From positions 1 through 64,000 of the forward strand of contig NZ_SRSG01000024.1 in NCBI RefSeq assembly GCF_005543295.1: DNA of 64,000 nt, written 5' to 3'. The DNA comes from Halalkalirubrum salinum. Its GTDB lineage: Archaea > Halobacteriota > Halobacteria > Halobacteriales > Haloferacaceae. The notes beneath the pieces are model-generated. The model had not been told where the DNA came from. It did not search any database and saw only the letters and a list, made by a program, of their open reading frames with translations. Below, piece after piece: positions 1 to 8,900 of the stretch. The position numbers and the translations under genes were made by a program. Positions within the stretch are counted from its first letter, which is position 1; each line of letters opens with the position of its first letter.

Positions 1-34
1 TGTCACAAAACCCTCCTGAACGTTCGTATAGACC

Positions 35-628
35 GTGTTTGAGGGCCATGTGACTCTTGTACCTTCGCTACAGGTACTAGTAATACTTTCGAGTATGAAT
101 CATGCGATTAGATACTGTTTACTTCTACTTTTTGTAGCTGTTACGCAACCCCAAAGAGAGGGGGTTACGCTTGTCGTGACGCTTCTCGTTATTGCAGTTG
201 GTGTCGAGGGGCTCGTCCGTGCGGCCCTCTCGCTCGGAGCGATCTTCGGGACGTCGAGTTTTCTCTGGGGATTGACTGTGATCGCCGCTGGAACGAGTCT
301 GCCAGACGCATTTGTCAGCATTCGTGCGGCACAGAACGACGACGACGTCACGAGTCTCACGAACGTCCTCGGGAGCAATATCTTCAACCTCTTGGTCGCG
401 ATCCCGGTCGGTGTCCTCCTGGCAGGGTCTGCCACGATCAATTTCCTCGCAGCGATTCCGACGATGGGATTTCTCTCGTTCGCGACGCTCGTGTTTATTG
501 TGTTCACTCGGACTCGTCTCGAGCTCACAAACCGCGAAGCATACGTCTTTCTCGGGTTATACGGGATATTCCTCCTCTGGATGATCCTCGAATCCGTGGG
601 GATTACCGATACTATCCGGGGAATCTAG
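35..628 (+). pseudogene. 5'-truncated sodium/calcium exchanger (CaCA family) remnant
   Basis: The readable protein holds only the second half of a YrbG-type cation:Ca2+ antiporter. From about residue 70 it shows one alpha-repeat, with GTSLPD followed about 25 residues later by LGSNIFN, and about four hydrophobic segments. Full-length members have two such repeats in roughly 300-330 aa; this one has 197 codons. An in-frame TAG lies at 29-31, just before the first possible GTG start. The first 45 residues do not look like the family. I infer that the N-terminal half was lost, probably when the neighbouring defence island was acquired. A functional half-transporter is unlikely but not excluded. 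Confidence 0.7.
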
Positions 629-666
629 CAACCAGGCAAACAGCAGACACTGACGCCCAACCGACC

Positions 667-744
667 GGTGTGAGGATCTACAGAGAAAGCAAGGTGTGAG
701 GATCTACAGAGAAAGCAAGGTGTGAGGATCTACAGAGAAAGCAA
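667..744. repeat. Three perfect 26-bp tandem repeats
   Basis: The unit begins GGTGTGAGGATCTACAGAGA and occupies 667-692, 693-718 and 719-744 with no mismatch. It lies in the 203-bp gap between the truncated exchanger and the 3' end of the BREX operon, right beside a fold-back element. The lack of divergence suggests recent slippage or a selected binding array. There are no spacers, so it is not a CRISPR. Confidence 0.95.
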
Positions 745-751
745 GGCGAGT

Positions 752-828
752 GCCTCGGGGTCATACGGAAGACGAAGTATTCCGTGATGACGAGAGACGA
801 AGTTTCTCGAACCACTTGACCCCGAGGC
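752..828. other. Three-way-junction fold-back element at the BREX operon end
   Basis: A perfect 12-bp inverted repeat (752-763 with 817-828, GCCTCGGGGTCA) encloses two smaller hairpins. Hairpin 1 is ACGGAA (765-770) with TTCCGT (780-785). Hairpin 2 is CGAGA (791-795) with TCTCG (805-809). Both hairpins carry the same internal sequence GACGAAGT, and pairing can continue inside it to leave a GAA apex. The element ends four bases before the brxHII stop codon. It could be a transcript-end structure or processed RNA of the BREX operon, or the end of a mobile element. The pairing is seen directly; the function is not known. Confidence 0.75.
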
Positions 829-831
829 GGT

Positions 832-3741
832 TCACAACGGGAGGGTAAGACAGATGTTCTCGACGGTTGGTGCCATCGAGATGACCTGTGTTTTCCGTTG
901 GAGCTCGCGGCGGCGCTTTTCGATTCGCTGCTCGAGTTTCGAAAGTCGGTCCTGTTGGTTTCGAATCGCAATATCCATATCCGATCCTTGCTTTGCTTTG
1001 CGTTCGTAGTCTGCGATGAACAGCTCAATGCGTTCGCGCTCAGATTCTGCGTACGCTCGGAGATCGTCGATTTCCTGCTGTGTCTCCTCGTTGCGTCGTT
1101 TCTGAAGTTCTTCTTGTCGTGATGCGACACGCTGGCTGACGTAGCGCTCCGCAGCCGACCGTATTTCGGGCTCGTGTTCGAGAAGCGCACGGACGCGATC
1201 GCCATCCGGTGAGCCAGTAATCGTGTTCCCCTCGACGATCTGCTGACCGAGGCGGCGGTGTGGATCCCGGTGTGTCGCATCCACGAAAACGGGAAGAACC
1301 TCCTCGCGAATCACCGCACCCGTGCCGTCTTCGAACCTGACGCGGTAGTTGTATGTGATGCCGGGATTCTCAACGAATGGGAGCAATTTGAGTCCAACGG
1401 TGCCGTGTTCGGTGTCGAGCACGTGTTGCATCAGCTCTTGGACCACGTCGGCGTCAGGCGAGATGTACTCGAGTTCCTCGTGGTCCATCGCGAACGCTCG
1501 ATCGAAGGTAAACGGCCCGTAGGACCCGTCATCTCGTGATCGTCGAAGTGAGTTGGGGAGCTCAGCGCGGTAGCGTTGCTGCCCAGTCTGTTCGACGTGC
1601 CCGCCGAGCGCCGAAATACCCCGCTCGAAGAACGCACGAATGTCGGACTCGCTCCCGTAGGCGTCCGCAGAGTGATCCATCACCGCTTGAATTTTCTGAC
1701 GGCTCTCCTCGTCGAACGTGCTGGTGTCGATGAGGCTTCGCTCGTACCACTCCGCGAGTGTCCGCTGGCGCTCGTGGATGAGTTCTTCGAGTTCCGCCGT
1801 GGTCGCTCTCGCTGGTTTGTCGTTCCGGATCGACTCCATGATGAGCGAGTCAACGTTGATATTATCGAGCACCCCCAGCACGTCTGCGGTGTTCCCGAGC
1901 TGGCCGCGGATGCTTTCGACTTTGTCCTGGAGCATCTCGAAGATCTCACCCTCGCGGGTATCCTCGAACGTGAAGTTCCAGACCTTCACTTCCTGCGCTT
2001 GACCGTATCGGTGGAGCCGCCCGATCCGCTGTTCGAGCCGGTTGGGATTCCACGGTAGCTCGTAGTTGATCATAATGTGGCAACTGTGCTGGAGGTCGAT
2101 CCCCTCGCTCGCAGCGTCAGTCGCGAAGAGCAGCCGGGACTGGCCGTGGTTAAATTCGTCTTCGATCTTCGCCCGATCGTCTTTGTCGACGTCACCGTGG
2201 ATAACGAGAATCTCGTCGGCCCACGGTTCGTCTTTCACTAGCTCGAGGAGGTAATCGAGGGTGTCTCGATACTCGGTGAACAGGAGTATCTTCTCGTTCG
2301 GGTTCGCTTCGAGTAATTGCTGGATGTAGCGGCGGACTTTCTGGGCTTTTGAATCGACTGGGATTCCTTGGGCAAGAGAGAGGAGGTCACGGAGCGTTTC
2401 GATTTCTGCTTCGAGCTGGGCATCGCTCTCGGTGATGGTGAGGCCGGCGAGTTCTTCTTCTGCGTGTTGTTTGTCTGCTTCGTCGAGATCTTCGCCTTCG
2501 AGATAGGCCGTGGCCGCTTCTGAGAGCGATGTTGTCGTGGATTGCTGGTCGACCATCTTCGCCAGGCGGCGGCTGAGGGTGGCGTTGATCGCGCCAATAC
2601 TACTCACGAGGCGCTTTTGCATCAAGGCCATTGCAAACCCGACTGCGGGCTCGTTGAGCTGCTCGGAGCGATTGTAGACGTGTTTGACGTACTCGGTGAC
2701 GGCCTCGTAGAACTGCCGCTCTTCGTGTGTCCGCTCAACGGGGATTGTTCCAACGTCGCGATTGGGAAAGATCCGTTCGCCGTTATCGTCGTAGATCGTT
2801 TGCTTGCCGCGACGCATCATCACCCGATCAACAGCCGCTTTCGAGAGCTCCTGGTCCGCAGCGACGAGGAACGGATCGATGTATTCGATGAGTGAACGGA
2901 AGGCCTCCCCCTTGCCGTCGTGGGGTGTCGCACTGAGGAGCAGTAGCGAGTCGGAGTTGTCGGCGACCCGTTCGACCACCTTCGAGGTCTTGCTTGGGGA
3001 CTCGCCTCGTTTGGCCGCTTTGTGTGCTTCGTCGACGACGACGACGTCCCAGAACGCGTCATCGAGTTCGTCTCGAAACTCCGCTTGCCGGAGGAACGCC
3101 ATGCTCGTGACCAACTGCTGGTGGGTTTGTTCCCAGATGTTCGCTTCCTCACCGAGCCGGCGGCGCTCGCCTTCGACCCACTGTCGATCGGCGGGGGTGA
3201 GGGTGATGTCGAAAAACCGGTCCATGTCGCGAATCCACTTCTTTTGGAGGTGCGCCGGGACGACGAACAAGACGCGATCGGCGCGGTTGCGTGCGGCGAG
3301 TTCTTTGAGGATGAGCCCCGCCTCGATGGTCTTGCCCAACCCGACGTCGTCGGCGATGAGTGCGCGCTGGCGGAGCTTCTGCATCACCCAGTTCACGCAG
3401 GCCAGTTGGTAGGGTTCGAGGCGGACGAGGGAGTTCGAGATGCTGAGCAGCTGCCCCTGCTCGTGGGCGATCTGGAGCTGGAGCGCCTGCGATCGGAGGT
3501 CGAACCACTCGGCGGAGACGGATTCGTGTTTAGGGTGCAGTTGAGACGCAACTGCAGGTTCGAGCGCATCCAGTCGATCGCGCTTGCGCTCAATTTCGAC
3601 ATCGTCGATACAGACGGTCTTGACGCCGACGTTCTCAATGTAGGCTCTGAGATACTCGAGATCGCCGACGGCGTAGGTCTTGATGACCTCGGCGGGCTGG
3701 TTATTGAGACGGATCGCGTCTCCGGGTTCGAGATCGTACAT
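832..3741 (-). CDS. brxHII: BREX helicase BrxHII (SNF2/RapA-like DNA helicase)
   Basis: A 969-aa superfamily 2 helicase. Walker A is DDVGLGKTIEAG near residue 130 and the DEAH box is VVVDEAHKA near residue 235. The C-terminal helicase half has TDAASEGIDLQ and the arginine-finger segment QRIGRLHRYGQ, typical of HepA/RapA-like enzymes. The last 100 residues are rich in Arg, Glu and Gln and probably coiled-coil. It is the last gene of the BREX operon, with its ATG 8 bases after the brxZ stop. In BREX type 5 this gene takes the place of brxL. It is expected to move along or remodel DNA as part of the defence or methylation complex. The stop codon abuts the fold-back element. Confidence 0.85.
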   Translation of the reverse strand: MYDLEPGDAIRLNNQPAEVIKTYAVGDLEYLRAYIENVGVKTVCIDDVEIERKRDRLDALEPAVASQLHPKHESVSAEWFDLRSQALQLQIAHEQGQLLSISNSLVRLEPYQLACVNWVMQKLRQRALIADDVGLGKTIEAGLILKELAARNRADRVLFVVPAHLQKKWIRDMDRFFDITLTPADRQWVEGERRRLGEEANIWEQTHQQLVTSMAFLRQAEFRDELDDAFWDVVVVDEAHKAAKRGESPSKTSKVVERVADNSDSLLLLSATPHDGKGEAFRSLIEYIDPFLVAADQELSKAAVDRVMMRRGKQTIYDDNGERIFPNRDVGTIPVERTHEERQFYEAVTEYVKHVYNRSEQLNEPAVGFAMALMQKRLVSSIGAINATLSRRLAKMVDQQSTTTSLSEAATAYLEGEDLDEADKQHAEEELAGLTITESDAQLEAEIETLRDLLSLAQGIPVDSKAQKVRRYIQQLLEANPNEKILLFTEYRDTLDYLLELVKDEPWADEILVIHGDVDKDDRAKIEDEFNHGQSRLLFATDAASEGIDLQHSCHIMINYELPWNPNRLEQRIGRLHRYGQAQEVKVWNFTFEDTREGEIFEMLQDKVESIRGQLGNTADVLGVLDNINVDSLIMESIRNDKPARATTAELEELIHERQRTLAEWYERSLIDTSTFDEESRQKIQAVMDHSADAYGSESDIRAFFERGISALGGHVEQTGQQRYRAELPNSLRRSRDDGSYGPFTFDRAFAMDHEELEYISPDADVVQELMQHVLDTEHGTVGLKLLPFVENPGITYNYRVRFEDGTGAVIREEVLPVFVDATHRDPHRRLGQQIVEGNTITGSPDGDRVRALLEHEPEIRSAAERYVSQRVASRQEELQKRRNEETQQEIDDLRAYAESERERIELFIADYERKAKQGSDMDIAIRNQQDRLSKLEQRIEKRRRELQRKTQVISMAPTVENICLTLPL

Positions 3742-3749
3742 GGGTGGTG

Positions 3750-5900
3750 TTATTCTGGTGTGATTGTCACGAAGTTCAACACGAACTCCTGCGGGAGGAC
3801 CCCTCCGTGGTAGAACCGAGCGTCAGGGAGCCCTTGGTGGCGAAATCGCTGGATCGGATCGGCGAGAATGCTGATTTTGGCGTCCTCGTCGAGATACCCC
3901 AGATGGCTGTCCTCGTCGAGTAACACGCCCGGGGCATCGTCATCGAGGTCCGTGCCGGCGATCCACCGGCGAGTTACCTGCTCGGCTTCAGCCGGGGGGT
4001 GGAGGTCGTCAATATCGACGTGCCGTGGGAGCGAAACGAAGCCGTGATCCGAGAGAATGTAGGCGCGATCCCACTCGCCTTTCCGGAGCTTCTCGCAAAT
4101 GATCCGCGAGAGGGCGTCGATCCGATCGCTGAATAGCTCCTCGAAGTTCGTGAGCTCCTTTTCGCCGGTCTCGTCGATGTCGTTCCAGTAGTAGGCAACG
4201 CGGGTGTTGCTCCAGCCAACCTCGTCGGCTTCGTCCCGCACGATGTAGCTCCAGCCGTCGTTCTCTAGGAGGGTCTGTCGGCGGTAGTTGGTGATCTTGC
4301 GTCCGTTGCGCTCGGGGACTACCGCGCCGTCGACGAGGTCAAGGGCGAAGCTGAACTTGCTTCCGGGGGTGAGCGCGGCCTTGCCGAACTCGGTATCAGA
4401 GGGGAGGGTCCCGACCCATGTGCGCTCTTCAACTTCGAGTCGGGGGAGCTCGTGGCGGATCGACTCTGCGAGTTCGTGGGCGAGATCGAACCGCAGCGCG
4501 TCGATAATGAACAGCGCAACGCTTTGGCCGCTCTGGAGGTGCGCTTTTTCCTCTGCGAAGAACTGATGGGCGTGTTGTGCGCCGACGAACGGCGAACCGG
4601 CGTTGATCTGGTCGACGACGAGATCGCCGAGATCAGCGAGGTACTTGAGGTACTGCGATTCGACTAACCCGGTTCGGAGCGCATCGAGCGTGGCGGTCGC
4701 TGGATGTGCTTCGGGGAGTTCCGTCTCGGGGCGTCCCGAGACGACGAGGTTGAACACGGCGTTGTCGATCTGCCAGGTTCCCTCCTCAACGTCGCCGTAG
4801 AGCTCGACGACATCGCTCGTATCACCGCGATCGTCCCACGTTTGGAGTTCGTCCGCGAGCCTCGCGACGTCGATCGCCTGCTTCCAGACGTTCGTCCACG
4901 GGACGGCACCGTACGTGGCTTCGAGGCGATCGTAGCGCGTCTTCGCGTTGGAGACACAGGTCTCGTAGTCGCCGCTGTCGAACGACTGGGTCCACTCCTC
5001 GAAGAGGCGGTGTTCGAGGGAGGCAGCAACAGGGCAGCCCGCGAGCGCCCATGGATCTTCGTGGGTGCGGAAGATGTCGTGATAAAAGCGCTGGCTCGGA
5101 TCGAGATACCGAGCCGCCAGTTCGGCCGTCCGTTCGGTCTTGCTCAGCACCGATCGGAGCTTTGGCCTGGTGATCCCGAGGCCTGATTTCGGTTCGGGGC
5201 GGTACGCGTCGGGGAGCATCGACGGGTCGAGGCCCTCGTCGACGAGCCACTCGGCGACCCCCCAGCGGCGGGTTCGTTCGACGATCGTCTGCGGGTCCGA
5301 TTCGCCGTCGACGGCCGCGACCCCGGCGTCGACTAGCAGGTCGCGAATCCGCACCAGCTTCTCGCCCTTTGGGAGGGCGTGGTGGTCGTGTTCGAGGACG
5401 AACTGGATCGGATCTTCGTGGCCGTCAAGGACGATTTTGGTCTGCAGGCCCTGAAGCGTGGGGAGTCCACCGTCGCCGTTGAGTTCCTCGTAGAGCGTTT
5501 GGGCGACTTGCTGTCGGTCCTCGGCGTCCTCGTAGGCGGTGCGGATCGTCGCGGCCTGGAGGCGATCGTCCTCGAAACAGCGGGCTGCGAGCTTGCCGAT
5601 GTGCTGTTCGATCGCGCCGCCGGTGTGTTCGACGTCTTTGAACCAGTCGACGTCGTCGCGTTTGGCCTGTGGGACGTACCAGACGGTTCGCGATCGCGGT
5701 GGCTCGGTGCGGAGTTCGAGCGGCGTCTGTTCGGCCGCCCGGAACGCACAGTCGAGTTGGCGGCCGGTCCGTTCGACGATGTCGCGGAGGTAGCCGCCGT
5801 CGTCCCACCAGAGGACAGTCGGCTCGTCGTCTGCGGCGTCGTCAATCGCGCGTTCGATCGCCTCGCGGGCGCACTGGGGGAGTGTTTTCGTTGCTGGCAT
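3750..5900 (-). CDS. brxZ: BREX phosphatase-fold protein BrxZ/PglZ
   Basis: A 716-aa protein with the PglZ domain, an alkaline-phosphatase-superfamily fold and a BREX hallmark. Two metal-site motifs are visible: FIIDALRFDL near residue 466 and YILSDHGF near residue 616. The N-terminal half is a less conserved helical region that precedes PglZ in BREX proteins. ATG lies two bases after the brxX TAA, so translation is probably coupled. PglZ is needed both for host DNA methylation and for phage exclusion in characterised BREX systems; its biochemical activity (possibly nuclease or phosphodiesterase) is less settled. Length and motifs look intact. Confidence 0.9.
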   Translation of the reverse strand: MPATKTLPQCAREAIERAIDDAADDEPTVLWWDDGGYLRDIVERTGRQLDCAFRAAEQTPLELRTEPPRSRTVWYVPQAKRDDVDWFKDVEHTGGAIEQHIGKLAARCFEDDRLQAATIRTAYEDAEDRQQVAQTLYEELNGDGGLPTLQGLQTKIVLDGHEDPIQFVLEHDHHALPKGEKLVRIRDLLVDAGVAAVDGESDPQTIVERTRRWGVAEWLVDEGLDPSMLPDAYRPEPKSGLGITRPKLRSVLSKTERTAELAARYLDPSQRFYHDIFRTHEDPWALAGCPVAASLEHRLFEEWTQSFDSGDYETCVSNAKTRYDRLEATYGAVPWTNVWKQAIDVARLADELQTWDDRGDTSDVVELYGDVEEGTWQIDNAVFNLVVSGRPETELPEAHPATATLDALRTGLVESQYLKYLADLGDLVVDQINAGSPFVGAQHAHQFFAEEKAHLQSGQSVALFIIDALRFDLAHELAESIRHELPRLEVEERTWVGTLPSDTEFGKAALTPGSKFSFALDLVDGAVVPERNGRKITNYRRQTLLENDGWSYIVRDEADEVGWSNTRVAYYWNDIDETGEKELTNFEELFSDRIDALSRIICEKLRKGEWDRAYILSDHGFVSLPRHVDIDDLHPPAEAEQVTRRWIAGTDLDDDAPGVLLDEDSHLGYLDEDAKISILADPIQRFRHQGLPDARFYHGGVLPQEFVLNFVTITPE

Positions 5901-5902
5901 GG

Positions 5903-8900
5903 TTACAGGACTTTGTCGTCGACGGTCTTTGGAACGATTTCGGCCTGTGCGAGCGGTCGAATGTTGATTTCGACGCCGTGTTTGTGGTTCGGTTGGTAGC
6001 CGGCCGTTGTGATCTCCGAGAGTGCGCGATCGCTCCAGTCAGAGGGAAGCGCTGAGGAAAGCGCGTCACAGTCGTCGGCTATGGATTCGCCAAGCTCGAT
6101 ATACTCGTCAAGATCGCTCGCAAGCTGTGAGATCAGTTGTCGCTTTCGGGAGATGCCGGCGCTGTCAAGGCGGGACTGATCGGCCTGTTCGAATTTGTCG
6201 AAGTAATACGTCATGTAGAGGATGCCGTTGCTCGCGAAGTGCGAACTCCCGAGAAGATCGTTGGTGTAGTAGTTGAACAAGTCGTAGCGGTGCGCTTCCA
6301 CGGGTTGGTCCGGATCTGCCGCGTAGGCGTCGAACGCGGCTTCGAGGTCGTCCAGCGCGTCGATCCATTCGTCTCGTTGGCCCTCGATTTTCTCGTAGAA
6401 GTTCCCGGTGAACAGTTCGCCCATGTCGACGTCCGCCATCGCGGCGAGTTCGTCGACAATGTCGAGGCGTTCTTCGGTTCGACGGCGGAATTCGGCAACA
6501 CGATCGGCGGCTGTGTCGGCGGCCTGTTGCTCCTCGATCGACCACGGTCGAGGCTCGGATTGGGCCAACTCGGCGAGTCGATCCTCGAACACGGCGATTT
6601 GTTCGAGCCCGCTCTCACAGCGGGCGTACGCTTCGGCAGCCTCGGCTTGTTCGCTCGTCGAGAGCGAGTTGTCGCTTCGGCGTCGATTTGCGGCGCTCCG
6701 ACGCTCGCGCAGGAGGCTCTTTCGCGGTTCGAGGTAGCGGTTTTGGAGGCGATCGAAGACGCCCTCATCCAGTTGGTGGTAGTCGACCAGACAGCCAAAC
6801 CCTTCTCCCTCGGCGTCTGAAACGAGTCTCTTGGTAGTGAATCGCCAGAGGATCGGCGTCCGATCGAATTTCGAGATGTGGTAATCGAAGAGATCCTCTT
6901 CGAGCCACGTCCGAAGATTAGGGTAGGCCTCCTCTGCGGCGCTCTTGCTCCCAAGCACGTCATCAACCTCTGCGAGGCGATTGTCGGCGTACTCTCCCCA
7001 GACGCGATCGAATTCGGCCTCAACATGGGCCAGGAGGTCGTCCTCGCCGTCAACATCGGAGACGGGGATGGTGCCGTCGTCTTTTTTATCGACGGAGCGA
7101 AGGACGAAGTGTAGGAGGAGGTCTTTGACCTGCTCAGGCAAGTCTTCGGAGGGTTCAGTAATGGAGTCCGGATCGTACTTTTTTTGTTCGCATGGGTCCT
7201 CAATGGTTCGAAGTGCAATCTCTTGGAGAATAGTCTCTTGTTGATCTTCAGTGATGTCGAAGCAGTCAAATACTGCTATGTCGATTTGGTTGGCACACGA
7301 TTGGAGATTCTGTTCCACCTGTTCAAGATGTCGTGCCGCCTCGGTTCCGAGCGCTTCGAGCGCCTCCGACGGCGAGACAGTCTCCGGAGGTTCGTCAAGA
7401 TTGAGATCTTCGCGCAGCTCATGGTGGGGATGGTTGTATTGGGAGAGCTGATCGTCTACGCTGAGGGCTTCGAGAAGCACCGGTCCGTTGTAATGTGGCG
7501 AAATGAAGTCGTACTGCCGCTTCGAGACGAGATGCCCGACCGCCTCACGCGAGAGGGTGGCAAGTTCGTCTCTCTGTTCGAGTTCCTCGCTCCACGGGGC
7601 TTTGGAAACAAGACCCACCTCCCAATTACGTTCGGAAGTCTGTGCAAGCATCAAGTAGGTGAACAAGTGGCTGTTGGTGTATGAGAGAGTGTTCCATATT
7701 GCTTGATTTGGTATAAATACGGAGCCCATATGTGCAAATATAGAGGAGTCGTGAAGATAGCCGAATCGTCTCCCACTCCGCTTCGACATCGTATAAGTAA
7801 GAGCCTCAGTAAAGTACCAATCTTCATTTCGTGGATAAGAGCCGTCAAATCGTTTCACCTCCCTCCCCTCTGCACCCCACAAGAGCATACGGGTGACCCT
7901 CGGGAGTAACCATGCGTCTGAACCACCCTTAGAGAAGGGCTTCCAGTTCTCGTCTCCGGGTACCTCCCAAAAACGGCTAATGAAACGACTATCATCTCCG
8001 GTTTGTAGTCCTACTTTTGCCCTTCCATGACTATCGCGTTCGATCCGGCCGTTTTCTGCGTCAAGTACGACCGATGAGGAGTATAGCTTACGCAGCTCTT
8101 TGGAAACCCAGTAAGATAAGGGTGTACCAGGGACAATTCTGAATTCAGATAGATCACGTTCGTAGTATCGTTTGATGCCGGAAACCACATTATTATCGAA
8201 CGCCGCACTGAGGAACTTCGCTTCTTTATTTGCTTTTACCACATCGGGAAGACGAATGAATGTACCAGTCTGACCAACAGCGGATTCGGACCTAACAACA
8301 GTGCCAACCGTTCCAACTGTTGCGTTGTCAAGAATATTGTAGCCGAATTCAGCAAAGAAATCGAATCCTCCCTTTCCTCCGATGAAATCTTGACGGAAAT
8401 TCTCGAAAGACCGACTAAACATGAACGACCACGGAACCAACATTCCGACTCGGCCACTTCTCCCTACCAATTGATCGCACATCTCAAAGAAATTTATGTA
8501 GTACTCCTTAGTGTACTCATAGTTTTTTTCGACATACTCCTGTACGTCGTCGGGCATTCGTCCCCCCGATCCATACGGAGGATTCATTAGCGACACATCG
8601 TACTCCTGAGTCAGCACGACCAGTAGATGGAGGAAGCTTCGGAGGTTCTGTTCACCGAAAGAATCACTTGTCCGGTCCTCGACGGCTCGGCGGAGCGCCT
8701 TCAGAAACGAATTGAGCGACTGATGTGCAGCCACATTATAATCACTGAGTTCGGCTTGCGTCTTACTTGAGTCGAACGACTCCTCCAGAGTCCCGCTCAC
8801 GTCCAGCAAGCTCCCGAGCGCCTCTGTGTGCTGGAACGTCTCGATAACCTCTTTCAGTGCCTCCCGCAGATCGCTCCCTTCGCCAGTGATCTCGTCCAGC

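Noticed and set aside
667-744. CRISPR array
   Set aside because: The repeats are directly joined without spacers and no cas gene is present. The same holds for the 23-bp array at 38244-38357.
7707-7715. TATA-like string on the minus strand inside brxX similar to the two BREX promoters
   Set aside because: It lies in the middle of an intact coding frame, in the AT-rich block where such strings are expected by chance.
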